In this document: in pieces, positions 1-8,055 of the stretch
Layout: every line of letters begins with the position of its first letter
Position numbering within the stretch: the first letter of the stretch is position 1
Source: Hyphomicrobiales bacterium
GTDB taxonomy: Bacteria > Pseudomonadota > Alphaproteobacteria > Rhizobiales > Rhizobiaceae
Assembly: GCA_900471485.1 (NCBI GenBank)
Contig: UCEU01000004.1
Location: 124,001 to 188,000, forward strand
Length of the DNA stretch: 64,000 nt
Direction of reading: 5' to 3'
Notes under the pieces: generated by a model
What the model was told of the DNA's origin: nothing
Seen by the model: only the letters and a program-made list of their open reading frames with translations
Databases searched by the model: none
Translations under genes and position numbers: made by a program

Positions 1-1094
1 ACGAGCGCGACGACGAACACGAAGAGGAACGCATTCACCTGAGGCATGAAGATCTGGCCGGAGTGCGTCTCGGAGGTATGCAGGATCTGCAAGCGGGGTA
101 GCAGGTTGAGGTGCATGGCTTGCCGAACAAGGGAGTATGCTCCCGAGATGACCGCCTGGCTTGCGATCACGGTCGCTGCTGTTGCCAGGCACACGATCGG
201 CACGCGCGCCCATTCCGGATGCATGCCGAAGAACGGGTGATCTGTCATGCCGGGATTGGCAAGGACGAACGCACCCTGTCCGAAATAGTTGAGAAGCAGG
301 CATGGGAAGACGAGCGAAAACCACGCAATCACGATCGGTCGGCGGCCGAAGTGGCCGAGGTCGACGTAGAGCGCCTCCGCCCCGGTAACCGCGAGGAACA
401 CCGCCCCGAGAACAGCGATGGCATGCCCGACATTGTGCGACGCGTAGAGAACGCCATGGAGTGGATTGATGGCGCTGAAGATTTCGGGGTCGTCGAGGAT
501 ATGGATCGCGCCGCTGATTCCGAGAACCAGAAACCAGACCGCCATGACCGGACCGAAGACCGATGCAACGCCGCCAGTTCCGAAGCGTTGCACGAAGAAA
601 AGCACGGCGATGATGGTCACGGTGATCGGTACGATCCAGGCCGCCAGTCCCGGCGCGACGACCTGAATCCCTTCGACGGCCGACAAGACGGAGATCGCAG
701 GTGTTATGATGGCGTCGCCAAGAAACAGCGAGGCGCCGGCGACGCCGAGGACGAGGATCCATGCCGGCTTCTCTGTGAAGCTTTGACGAGCAAGCGTCAT
801 AAGAGACAGCGTTCCGCCTTCGCCGCGGTTGTCGGCCTTGAGAACAAACGTCACGTACTTCACGGTGACAACGACGGTGAGTGCCCACACGATAAGCGAG
901 AGGATGCCGAGCACATTCTCGCGATGGGATCCCGATCCGGCCGTTGCGTGTAGCGCTTCGCGAAAGGCGTAGAGCGGGCTTGTGCCGATGTCACCGTATA
1001 CGACGCCAAGCGCGGCCAAGACCAGTGAGGGCAGGCCGCTGCGCGATTCAGTCGCCAGTTCTGGATCTTCGGAGCGAAGTTGCGGATAGGTCAC
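1..1094 (-). CDS. kup: Kup-family potassium uptake protein, N-terminal part (runs off left edge)
   Basis: Reading the minus strand from a GTG at 1094 gives about 364 uninterrupted residues with no stop before the window edge. The N-terminal block reads LGVVYGDIGTSPLYAFREAL, the hallmark of Kup/HAK/KT potassium transporters. Further along are GASLFLGDAIITPAISVLSA, a GAEALYVDLGHFG segment and LLPRLQILHTSE, all in the family order. Several hydrophobic membrane spans are evident. The protein would import K+ with protons across the inner membrane. The GTG is preceded by CAGGA at a workable distance and an in-frame TGA lies shortly upstream, so no ATG start is available. Family members are about 630 residues, so roughly 40 percent is missing beyond base 1. 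Family assignment is firm; the start is likely. Confidence 0.93.
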   Translation of the reverse strand, partial: MTYPQLRSEDPELATESRSGLPSLVLAALGVVYGDIGTSPLYAFREALHATAGSGSHRENVLGILSLIVWALTVVVTVKYVTFVLKADNRGEGGTLSLMTLARQSFTEKPAWILVLGVAGASLFLGDAIITPAISVLSAVEGIQVVAPGLAAWIVPITVTIIAVLFFVQRFGTGGVASVFGPVMAVWFLVLGISGAIHILDDPEIFSAINPLHGVLYASHNVGHAIAVLGAVFLAVTGAEALYVDLGHFGRRPIVIAWFSLVFPCLLLNYFGQGAFVLANPGMTDHPFFGMHPEWARVPIVCLATAATVIASQAVISGAYSLVRQAMHLNLLPRLQILHTSETHSGQIFMPQVNAFLFVFVVAL

Positions 1095-1296
1095 CGGACA
1101 GTCCTGACGGAAGCGACTATGTTTTCAAGGTTGTAGGTGATGATATCGCTGAATGTTCGAATGATCGATTGGTTCGATTGGCTGAACCACAACTATGTGT
1201 GGGGTCAGCGCCAGGCTGCGTCCTGCTTTTCTTCACCCCTGGCGCCACCACTCGTACAATATCCCCACCGCGACCTTCCTGCCCGGCGGTTCGCAT

Positions 1297-1479
1297 TCAG
1301 CCACTTCCGGGCAAAACGCTGGCATCGTCGTTCTCGGGAAGCGAGCCCGTCCCAGGCGTCTTGGTCTCATCGGTAAGATGATCCTTCGCATGCGGACCAG
1401 CGGCAGGATGATCCTTGGGAATTGCAGGCTTCCTGCCTGTCTCTTCAATGGCTCGCTGCGCCTTCTTGTCCTTGTCCAT
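1297..1479 (-). CDS. small hydrophilic protein (60 aa)
   Basis: A 60-residue reading frame begins MDKDKKAQRAIEETGRKP and continues with PKDHPAAGPHAKDHLTDE and KTPGTGSLPE. An ATG at 1479 is preceded by GAAGGAG at about 7 bases, a strong ribosome binding site. The composition is highly charged, rich in Lys, Asp, Pro and Gly, with no hydrophobic segment, so it is a soluble and probably disordered protein. I recall similar short proteins as unnamed hypotheticals in rhizobia but cannot give a function. The frame stays open further upstream (to 1632), but that extension overlaps the end of the next gene and has no good start. It sits just downstream of a stress-type gene on the same strand and may be co-expressed with it. 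Confidence 0.6.
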   Translation of the reverse strand: MDKDKKAQRAIEETGRKPAIPKDHPAAGPHAKDHLTDETKTPGTGSLPENDDASVLPGSG

Positions 1480-1510
1480 ACACAACTCCTTCGATGTCCC
1501 TGTCTGCGGA

Positions 1511-2173
1511 TCAAACCCGCGGAATGGTCTGATCCAGACGAAGGCCACCCATTTCCCGGTTTTCCGGAGACTTCTCGCCCTCGGCAACATCGCGCTGATG
1601 ACCGGTGGGCAAAACGTCGTCCCGAATGTCATCTGGGAGCTCCCGGTCTAGTTCATAAGCACGAACGCGGGGCGAGGTCTCATGAGTGCTGCGCGCGAAG
1701 TTGCCGACGCCCGCGGTTTGCTTGGCCGCCTCCGCTTCGCTGAAGCTCGGGTCTGCAGCCGCCGGCTGCGCTGTCCAGCCATCTTCCCTCCAGAGATCGG
1801 CACGCTCGTCCATGTCTATGGCGCCGTGATCGTCCAAGATGTCATGAGCCGTATCATAAGTCGCATCGTCGACCGAGGCCGACACCAGGAAACCGCCTCT
1901 GCGAAGGCCCTCGGCATAGACGGAGCGGTCCTCATCCGGGAAGAACCAGTCCTTCAGCGCATCGAAGAAACCGCCGCGATCATCGGCGGCGACGTTGGCT
2001 TTCTCGGCATCGGCTTCATATCCCGCCATCAGGCGGGCGTCGCTTACACCCGCGTCCTTGAGGCGTTCGACGGCGCTCTCGGCATCGGATCGGGTGTCGA
2101 AGAAAGCGGTGAGGGTGCTTTTCGCCAGGCTGTGCGAAGAGCCGCTCGTGTTTTCGTTGTAAAGGTCGGCCAT
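1511..2173 (-). CDS. general stress protein 17M/YflT-like hypothetical protein
   Basis: A 220-residue acidic, soluble protein. Residues about 17-90 (LTAFFDTRSDAESAVERLKD, AGVSDARLMAGYE and FFDALKDWFFPDEDRSVYAE) resemble the small domain of heat-induced stress protein YflT/GSP17M, which spans about 100 residues. GGFLVSASVDD closes that domain. The C-terminal 90 residues are low in hydrophobics and look disordered. The start is taken at the ATG at 2173 because GGAGGAAACC sits directly before it; an in-frame ATG 13 codons upstream lacks a site. The biochemical role is unknown; relatives respond to heat, salt or desiccation. The next gene downstream on the same strand is the 60-residue protein. 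Moderate confidence in the domain, none in a mechanism. Confidence 0.75.
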   Translation of the reverse strand: MADLYNENTSGSSHSLAKSTLTAFFDTRSDAESAVERLKDAGVSDARLMAGYEADAEKANVAADDRGGFFDALKDWFFPDEDRSVYAEGLRRGGFLVSASVDDATYDTAHDILDDHGAIDMDERADLWREDGWTAQPAAADPSFSEAEAAKQTAGVGNFARSTHETSPRVRAYELDRELPDDIRDDVLPTGHQRDVAEGEKSPENREMGGLRLDQTIPRV

Positions 2174-2348
2174 GGTTTCCTCCATCCATTGCGTATCTTT
2201 GGCAACTCGCATGGAGCTTCATGGTTCCTTCACGGTGTAAAGACAGGCACCTTTTGTTTGGTTCCGCAGCAGACGTTCCGCTGGCATGTCACGACGAACC
2301 GTCGAGACGCGCTAAAACGGCCTTGCTGGAGTGCCCTTGCTGCTCACT

Positions 2349-3206
2349 TCAAGACCTAACTGCATCGAGAAGAGCTTGAACAAGCCGGCCCGATGGCATG
2401 TTACGTGGTCTCAGTAGACCTATTTCACGGCTAGGTGCGCCTGAGAGTGTAAACCGCGCAAGTTTTAGATGCTCGAAGAGCGCCGAGTGCCAGTCGGGCA
2501 TCAGGGAAACCCCAAGCTTCGCCTCGACCATGACGGCGATGGCTTCCAGCGAATCCAGTTCGAGCCATTCCATTGGACGGACTTGGAGCGATCGCAGGTA
2601 CTCGTCCGCCAAGCGTCCGCCCCAGTTGCGTCTGTCATAGCGAATGAAAGGCTGTTCGCGAAGCAACTGGTCGGAAGGAATATCGGCATATTCGAGGGGG
2701 GCGAACAGCACGAACGGCTCCGAGCGGATCAGATCCCACTGAAGCGTTTTCGGGATGGGAAAAGGCGGCTTGACGAGGATCGCCGCATCCAGTTTTTCCT
2801 CGAGAACGCTGTTGTATAGTTCAACCGAGGTACCAGGCAGCAGGAAGATGTCGACGCCGGGTATCGTATCGAAGACGCGGCGCAATGCGCCCGGCAGCAA
2901 GCCCGTCAATACGGTCGATATGGCACCGAGGCGCAACGCCCCGAAGGCCTGATCGTCATGCGCCAGTCCCTTCAATTGACGCACTTCCGAAAGCACGCGC
3001 CGGCTCTTTTCCAATATTGCCAGGCCTACTTCCGTCGGCCTTACACGCCGGCCCGATCGAACGATGATCGGCAGACCGATCTCGTCCTCCAAGGCCTGAA
3101 TGCGCTGCGAGACCGCAGCCGGCGTGATGCCCATGCGCCGCGAGGCTTCCGCCAGCGAACCATGTTCGACGACGATCAGGAAGGTTTCGAGAAAACGTGT
3201 TTCCAT
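2349..3206 (-). CDS. LysR-family transcriptional regulator
   Basis: A 285-residue protein starting METRFLETFLIVVEHGSLAE. The N-terminal winged helix-turn-helix reads ASRRMGITPAAVSQRIQALE, typical of LysR regulators, followed by a linker helix and a periplasmic-binding-fold effector domain from about residue 90. The ATG at 3206 was chosen because the LysR fold begins there; upstream codons on the same frame would place 37 extra residues before the helix. The gene is divergent from the SDR gene at 3300, and the 93-base gap holds a 15-base direct repeat 33 bp apart. It therefore probably controls the SDR/aldolase pair at 3300-5136 and possibly itself. The effector is unknown. Confidence 0.93.
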   Translation of the reverse strand: METRFLETFLIVVEHGSLAEASRRMGITPAAVSQRIQALEDEIGLPIIVRSGRRVRPTEVGLAILEKSRRVLSEVRQLKGLAHDDQAFGALRLGAISTVLTGLLPGALRRVFDTIPGVDIFLLPGTSVELYNSVLEEKLDAAILVKPPFPIPKTLQWDLIRSEPFVLFAPLEYADIPSDQLLREQPFIRYDRRNWGGRLADEYLRSLQVRPMEWLELDSLEAIAVMVEAKLGVSLMPDWHSALFEHLKLARFTLSGAPSREIGLLRPRNMPSGRLVQALLDAVRS

Positions 3207-3211
3207 AGGTA

Positions 3212-3259
3212 GTTTTTCTAATGTCTGAAGGGACAAAAAGGAAGGTTTTTCTTCTGTCT
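3212..3259. promoter_or_regulatory. direct repeat, candidate regulator-binding sites between LysR and SDR genes
   Basis: GTTTTTCTAATGTCT (3212-3226) and GTTTTTCTTCTGTCT (3245-3259) match at 13 of 15 positions and are 33 bp apart, close to three helical turns. They fill the gap between the divergent LysR (start 3206) and SDR (start 3300) genes. Repeated same-face sites in a divergent LysR promoter suggest an operator; this is inference from position. Confidence 0.45.
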
Positions 3260-3299
3260 CGAGCTTGCCATAGTGGCGCCAAAACCAAGGAGAAAGACA

Positions 3300-4085
3300 T
3301 TGGATCTTCAATTGCACGACAAGACGGCTCTGGTGTTCGGCGCCGGCGGCGGGCTCGGCGGCGCGATTGCGAAATCACTTGCGGGCGAGGGCGTTCGCGT
3401 CGTCGTCGCGGATATCGACGAGAAGAGCGCGAAGGTCACCGCGGATGCGATTGCGGCGGGCGGCGGAAAGGCCATCGCGCTCGCCTGGGATATCGCCGAT
3501 CTCTCGCTGATCGCGCAGAAGCTCGCGGATATCGAGAGGGCCTTCGGACCGGTCGATATCCTGGTCAACAATACGGGCGGACCGCCGCCGACGCCGGCCG
3601 CAGGCCAGCCGGCCGCGGACTGGTCGAAATATTTCGATATGATGGTCCGCTCGGTGATTTCGGTGACAGACGCGATGCTGCCTGGCATGCGCGAGCGCAA
3701 ATGGGGGCGCATCATCACCTCGACCTCCTCGGGCGTGGTTGCGCCGATCGCCAATCTCGGCATCTCCAATTCCCTGCGCCTGGCGCTTGTGGGCTGGTCG
3801 AAGACGTTGGCGCGCGAGATCGGCCGCGACGGCATTACCGCAAACATCGTCCTGCCCGGCCGTATCGCCACCGGACGCATCGTCTTTCTCGACGAGCAGA
3901 AAGCCAAGCGCGAGAACCGGCCGGTGGAAGATGTAACCGCCGAAAGCACAGGCTCGATCCCAGTCGGGCGCTATGGCGACCCGAAGGAGTATGGCGATAC
4001 CGTCACCTTCCTGGCCAGCCCGCGCGCCTCCTACATCACTGGTTCCGTCGTCCGCATCGATGGCGGCCTGATCAACAGTATATGA
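3300..4085 (+). CDS. atypical short-chain dehydrogenase/reductase
   Basis: A 261-residue Rossmann-fold protein of the SDR superfamily with a dinucleotide loop near residues 14-21 (GAGGGLGG), an NNTGG motif near residue 91 and the usual C-terminal GSVVRIDGG. The Ser block (TSTSSG) is present, but the expected Tyr-x-x-x-Lys is replaced: the aligned stretch reads ISNSLRLALVGWSKT, with no Tyr and Arg in place of Lys. This matches the non-canonical BKR-like SDR subgroup. The reaction is thus uncertain; it could be a sugar-acid or keto-acid oxidoreductase. The TTG at 3300 has AAGGAG 7 bases upstream; an ATG at 3273 lies ahead of that site and is less likely. It is followed by a DapA-type aldolase gene on the same strand, which suggests a shared pathway. 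Confidence 0.88.
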   Translation: MDLQLHDKTALVFGAGGGLGGAIAKSLAGEGVRVVVADIDEKSAKVTADAIAAGGGKAIALAWDIADLSLIAQKLADIERAFGPVDILVNNTGGPPPTPAAGQPAADWSKYFDMMVRSVISVTDAMLPGMRERKWGRIITSTSSGVVAPIANLGISNSLRLALVGWSKTLAREIGRDGITANIVLPGRIATGRIVFLDEQKAKRENRPVEDVTAESTGSIPVGRYGDPKEYGDTVTFLASPRASYITGSVVRIDGGLINSI

Positions 4086-4209
4086 GCAAAGAGGAACGCA
4101 TGGAGGCCGGGATCATGACGGGGGTTGAGCGCGGCGTACCGCTGCCGGGGTTCTGTCCTATGAGTGCCGAGACCAGGGAGCCTTATCAGGGATGAAAGGA
4201 TCGTCAGAA

Positions 4210-5136
4210 ATGAGCTTCAACACGCAATCCAAAGGCGTCTACGCCATAGCGACCACGCCGTTCTTCGAAGACGGTTCGATCGATTTCAACTCGATCGACA
4301 AGCTGACGGACTTCTATCAGGAAAGCGGCTGCACGGGAGTCACGATCCTCGGGATCATGGGCGAAGCGCCGAAGATGGAGCCGGAGGAGAGCCGGGCGAT
4401 CGTCAAGCGGGTCGTTTCTCGCTCGAAAATCCCCGTTATCGTCGGTGTCTCGGCGCCGGGCTTTGCGGGAATGCGCTCGCTTGCGCGCGATTCGATGGAG
4501 ATGGGAGCGGCGGGCGTCATGATCGCACCGCCGCCGGCGTTGCGAACCGACGACCAGATCGTCAATTATTTCGCCGGCGCCGTCGAAGCCGTCGGCGAGG
4601 ACGTCCCCTGGGTGTTACAGGACTATCCGCTCACGCTGACCGTCGTCATGACACCCGGCGTCATCGCCAGGATCATGAGCAATCACTCTTCCTGCCTGAT
4701 GCTGAAGCACGAGGACTGGCCGGGTCTGGAAAAGATCTCCAGGCTCCGCTCTCTGCAGAAGGCAGGGGAGCTGCGCGAATTTTCGATCCTCTGCGGCAAT
4801 GGCGGTCTCTTCCTCGATTTCGAACCGGAGCGGGGCGCCGATGGCGCAATGACAGGCTACGGCTTCCCGGACATGTTGACCGAACTCATCGGTCTTTCGG
4901 CCGCCGGCAAGAGGGACGAGGCGCATGATCTCTTCGACGCGCATCTGCCGCTCATCCGCTACGAGCAACAGCCCGGCGTCGGCCTGGCGGTGCGGAAGCA
5001 TGTGCTCAAGCGGCGCGGCGTCATCGCAACCGATGCGCAGCGCAAGCAGGCGCAGATGCTGACACCGACCGCAAGGGCCGAGGTGGACTATCTGCTCGCA
5101 CGGGTCGGAAAACACGACAAGCGCGCGGCACTGTAG
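4210..5136 (+). CDS. dihydrodipicolinate synthase/N-acetylneuraminate lyase family protein
   Basis: A 308-residue class I aldolase-fold protein. GVYAIATTPFFEDGSID opens the TIM barrel, GIMGEAPKM stands where DapA has GTTGE, LQDYP carries the conserved Tyr, and LMLKHED carries the Schiff-base Lys. It lacks features specific to true DapA, and lysine-pathway neighbours are absent. With an SDR, an IlvD/Edd dehydratase, a lactonase candidate and a sugar dehydrogenase within 5 kb, it more likely acts on a 2-keto-3-deoxy sugar acid, as aldolase or dehydratase. The ATG at 4210 is preferred because AAAGGA lies 9 bases upstream; the ATG at 4192 has no site. A role as the missing sialic acid lyase for the distant nan genes is possible but not favoured. 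Confidence 0.88.
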   Translation: MSFNTQSKGVYAIATTPFFEDGSIDFNSIDKLTDFYQESGCTGVTILGIMGEAPKMEPEESRAIVKRVVSRSKIPVIVGVSAPGFAGMRSLARDSMEMGAAGVMIAPPPALRTDDQIVNYFAGAVEAVGEDVPWVLQDYPLTLTVVMTPGVIARIMSNHSSCLMLKHEDWPGLEKISRLRSLQKAGELREFSILCGNGGLFLDFEPERGADGAMTGYGFPDMLTELIGLSAAGKRDEAHDLFDAHLPLIRYEQQPGVGLAVRKHVLKRRGVIATDAQRKQAQMLTPTARAEVDYLLARVGKHDKRAAL

Positions 5137-5184
5137 CCGGCTCGAACACTGAGAACTCCATTCAGAGCTTCTTTGACAGACGTG

Positions 5185-5213
5185 GGATGCGGTTAGAGCT
5201 TTCGACCGCATCC
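5185..5213. terminator. hairpin between convergent genes
   Basis: GGATGCGGT (5185-5193) pairs perfectly with ACCGCATCC (5205-5213) over an 11-base loop. It lies between the convergent aldolase-type gene (ends 5136) and amidohydrolase gene (ends 5265). There is no clear T run, so bidirectional termination is inferred from position. Confidence 0.45.
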
Positions 5214-5230
5214 GCCCATCCGGCGGAGCG

Positions 5231-5244
5231 GCCAATCGATTGGC
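5231..5244. repeat. 14-bp perfect palindrome
   Basis: GCCAATCGATTGGC equals its own reverse complement. It lies between two convergent genes, just outside the hairpin at 5185. It could be an extra terminator element or a protein site; nothing else supports a role. Confidence 0.3.
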
Positions 5245-5264
5245 TAGCTGTTGAAGTTCCACAT

Positions 5265-6128
5265 CTAGCGGCCGAAGAACAGCGTCTCGGCATTCTCGAC
5301 GAAGATCTTGCGGGTATGCGACGGGTCGTTGACGGCCTCCTGCATGCCGTCGATCAGGTCGGCATCATCGGGCATGTCGCTCCAGAGTTCGGTATGCGGC
5401 CAGTCGCTGCCCCAGAGCAGCTTTTCCGGATGGCTGGCTGCAAGCGCGCGCACCACTTCGGCAAAGCCTCCATAACCAGGGTTGCGCGCCAGGCGGTAGG
5501 GCGCCGTGATTTTGATGTAGCCGCCGGGATCATCGGCGAGCCGCTGAAGCGCCGGCAGATATTCGCGCCAGCCGCCTTCGGCAAGCGGAATGAAGCCCAG
5601 ATGATCGACGACGAAGCGAACGCCGAGGCGCGGAAGTCGCCCGGAAAGATCGCCAATTTGTTCCGGACTGATCTGAAGTTGCAGGGACCATCCGAAGTCG
5701 CGTATTTTCGCCGCGAGCGTTTCGGCGGCGCCAAGCGGCAGGCCGCCTTTGTTGCGGGTGTTGATCCGCACTCCGCGCACGCCAAGGCGGTCGAGGCGGG
5801 CGATCTCCTCGAGGCTCGTTTCGGGGTCGATGACAACAATGCCGCGCAGACGGTCCGGGAAGGCGGCCAGCGCTTCCATCAGCACCGCGTTGTCCAGACC
5901 ATAGACGCTCGGCTGTACGAGAATGCCCCTGCCGATACCGAGCTGGTCGGCAAACGCGATCCAGTCGGCGATCGTCGCGATGTCAGGCGTATAGCTGCGC
6001 GGCGTATTGAGCGGCGCATCCGAGCGGAAGACATGGAAGTGTGTGTCGATCGTGCCCTGCGGCAGAGGCTTTGCCGGCAGGCGCGTCAGCGGCAGGCGCG
6101 GGAGACAGAGCGGCGCTTCACTATCCAT
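5265..6128 (-). CDS. amidohydrolase-2 family protein, candidate sugar lactonase
   Basis: A 287-residue metal-dependent hydrolase of the amidohydrolase-2 (COG3618) type: TIDTHFHVFR near the N-terminus, VVDHLG in the middle and LLWGSDWPHTE near the C-terminus supply the usual His and Asp ligands. Relatives open lactones (2-pyrone-4,6-dicarboxylate lactonase, galactarolactone isomerase). The ATG at 6128 overlaps the stop of the upstream dehydratase gene by 8 bases, which points to translational coupling. Upstream in-frame codons lie wholly inside that gene and are rejected. In this context it plausibly hydrolyses a pentono- or galactono-lactone before dehydration. Family firm, substrate inferred. 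Confidence 0.88.
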   Translation of the reverse strand: MDSEAPLCLPRLPLTRLPAKPLPQGTIDTHFHVFRSDAPLNTPRSYTPDIATIADWIAFADQLGIGRGILVQPSVYGLDNAVLMEALAAFPDRLRGIVVIDPETSLEEIARLDRLGVRGVRINTRNKGGLPLGAAETLAAKIRDFGWSLQLQISPEQIGDLSGRLPRLGVRFVVDHLGFIPLAEGGWREYLPALQRLADDPGGYIKITAPYRLARNPGYGGFAEVVRALAASHPEKLLWGSDWPHTELWSDMPDDADLIDGMQEAVNDPSHTRKIFVENAETLFFGR

Positions 6129-7836
6129 CCTGGTCGAGATCCTCATGCTGCAGGAAGTCGAAATCGACGCCTTCGTCTGCCTGCAGGACGCGCGTGTGAT
6201 AAAGCTTCGCATAGCCGCGCGCCGGCTCTGTTGCCGATATTTTCCCAAGCTCCGCCATCCGCCGGTCGAATTCCGCTTGCTCGATGGCGAGGTCGATGCG
6301 CCGTCCCTTGACGTCGAGGCGGATAGTGTCACCGGTTCTGACGATCGCCAGAGGCCCGCCGTCGGCGGCCTCCGGGGCGATATGCAGCACGATGGTGCCG
6401 AAGGCGGTGCCGCTCATGCGGGCGTCGGAGATGCGCACCATATCCTTGACGCCTTGACGGGCGAGCTTGCGGGGGATCGGCAGATAACCGGCTTCCGGCA
6501 TCCCCGGCGCGCCCTTCGGCCCTGCATTGCGCAAGACAAGGACGTCGTCGGCGCTGACATCGAGATCGTCGCTGTCGATGCGCAGGGTCATGTCGGCGAC
6601 AGAATCGAAGACCACCGCCCGTCCTTCATGCTGCATCAGATCCTTTGACGCGGCGGATTGTTTGATGACCGCGCCGCGTGGCGCCAGATTGCCATGGAGC
6701 ACGGCAATCGTGCCGATTGGCTTCAGCGGTTTTTCGACCGTGCGGATGATCGTCTGGGCGGGCTCGTCTGGCGCCGCGTCGATTACCTCGTCGATTGTCT
6801 TTCCATAAATCGTCCGCTGGCTGCCGTCGATCTCATGGCGCACCGCCTTCAGCAGAGTCTGTACGCCGCCGGCCTCATGGAACTGCGCCATGTAATGCTG
6901 GCCGGAGGGCTGCAGATCGACAAGCAGCGGTATGATCTTGCCGAGCCTGTCGAGCTCGGCCATATCGAGGCGCAGGCCAAGTCGCCCGGTGATCGCGGCA
7001 AGGTGGACGACGGCATTGGTCGAGCCGCCCATGGCCTGAAGTGCGACGAGACCGTTGCGGATTGCTGCCGGCGTCAGGATATCGCGTACGGTCGGGGCAT
7101 CCGGGTTGGCTGCAAGTCCGGCAGCGATACGGCCGGTTTCTTCGGCGAGGCGCACGCGCTCGGATTCGGCGGCAGGTGCTGATCCCGCCCGCGGTACGCA
7201 AAGGCCCATCACTTCGGTCAGATTGGCCATTGTGCTTGCCGTTCCCATCACCGTGCAGGTGCCGACCGAACTGGCGAGTTTGTTGTTGACGTCGGTGATC
7301 TCCGCCTCGTCGATCTCGCCGGCGCGGAAACGTCCCCAGAAACGGCGGCAATCGGTGCAGGCGCCAAGCCTCTCCCCATTGTGGTGTCCGACGGCCATTG
7401 GCCCGGTCGGCAGAAAGATTGCCGGAATTTCGCTGCTGGCGGCGGCCATGATCTGCGCTGGCAGGGTCTTGTCGCAGCCGCCGATCAGGATCACGGCATC
7501 CATCGGCTGGGCGCGGATCATCTCTTCGGTTTCCATCGCCATCAGATTGCGCAAATACATCGAGGTCGGCGAGGCGAAGCTCTCGTGGATCGAAATGGTC
7601 GGGAAGACCATGGGCATGGCGCCGGCCAGCATGACGCCGCGCTTGGCCGCTTCGATCAACTGCGGGACATTGCCGTGGCAGGGGTTGAAATCGCTGTAGG
7701 TGTTGGCAATCCCCACGATCGGGCGATCGAGGGCATCGTCCGAATAGCCCATCGCCTTGATGAAGGCCTTTCGGAGGAAAAGGGAAAAACCCTGATCGCC
7801 GTAACTCGTCAGCTTGCGACGAAGACCGCTCGACAT
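6121..7836 (-). CDS. IlvD/Edd-family sugar-acid dehydratase
   Basis: A 571-residue dehydratase. Iron-sulfur cluster Cys residues are seen in NPCHGNVPQLIEAAKRGV, LIGGCDKTLPAQIMAA and SSVGTCTVMGTASTMANL, and the C-terminal domain has RISDARMSGTAFGTIVLHI. Within the family, this length and neighbours such as a lactonase candidate and a Gfo/Idh dehydrogenase fit the L-arabonate/D-xylonate/galactonate dehydratase branch rather than branched-chain amino-acid IlvD. It would remove water from a sugar acid to give a 2-keto-3-deoxy acid. GGGAGGAA precedes the ATG at 7836; an in-frame start 16 codons upstream is weaker. The divergent upstream region to 8055 holds two copies of the TTRTCRATAA motif. Confidence 0.93.
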   Translation of the reverse strand: MSSGLRRKLTSYGDQGFSLFLRKAFIKAMGYSDDALDRPIVGIANTYSDFNPCHGNVPQLIEAAKRGVMLAGAMPMVFPTISIHESFASPTSMYLRNLMAMETEEMIRAQPMDAVILIGGCDKTLPAQIMAAASSEIPAIFLPTGPMAVGHHNGERLGACTDCRRFWGRFRAGEIDEAEITDVNNKLASSVGTCTVMGTASTMANLTEVMGLCVPRAGSAPAAESERVRLAEETGRIAAGLAANPDAPTVRDILTPAAIRNGLVALQAMGGSTNAVVHLAAITGRLGLRLDMAELDRLGKIIPLLVDLQPSGQHYMAQFHEAGGVQTLLKAVRHEIDGSQRTIYGKTIDEVIDAAPDEPAQTIIRTVEKPLKPIGTIAVLHGNLAPRGAVIKQSAASKDLMQHEGRAVVFDSVADMTLRIDSDDLDVSADDVLVLRNAGPKGAPGMPEAGYLPIPRKLARQGVKDMVRISDARMSGTAFGTIVLHIAPEAADGGPLAIVRTGDTIRLDVKGRRIDLAIEQAEFDRRMAELGKISATEPARGYAKLYHTRVLQADEGVDFDFLQHEDLDQDG

Positions 7837-7887
7837 TGTTCCTCCCTCGTCCCTTAAATTCATCCCAAGCCTAGTGAGATGCACAGG

Positions 7888-7900
7888 ATTGTCAATAAAG
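7888..7900 (+). promoter_or_regulatory. TTRTCRATAA motif, copy 1
   Basis: ATTGTCAATAAAG lies 52 bases upstream of the dehydratase start. The same core occurs at 8027, 11579 and 11684, always in a divergent promoter gap of this locus. It is a candidate operator for the GntR-FCD regulator encoded at 9110; that link is inference. Confidence 0.5.
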
Positions 7901-8026
7901 AAGATTCCATCGCATTCTCTCCGGCGATCGCTTCATCGAAATTTCATAGAAAAAACCATGGATGATGAGTGATTTTTCGCCTTTTTGTCGTCAGTGTGCA
8001 TTGGCTTTGCCGAGAATGGACGCTAG

Positions 8027-8039
8027 ATTATCGATAAAG
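8027..8039 (+). promoter_or_regulatory. TTRTCRATAA motif, copy 2
   Basis: ATTATCGATAAAG lies just before the Gfo/Idh gene (start 8056) and contains the perfect palindrome TTATCGATAA. It matches copy 1 at 11 of 13 positions. Its closeness to the start codon would suit repression. Confidence 0.5.
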
Positions 8040-8055
8040 TGATGTGAGGTAGCCC

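Noticed and set aside
111..953. 280-codon plus-strand frame over the first kilobase
   Set aside because: It is antisense to the Kup coding frame, which has clear family motifs; the plus-strand translation is a charged, motif-free string.
4210..5136. Assignment as dapA or nanA
   Set aside because: The DapA-specific GTTGE loop is changed, lysine and sialic acid genes are not adjacent, and the sugar-acid neighbours fit better.
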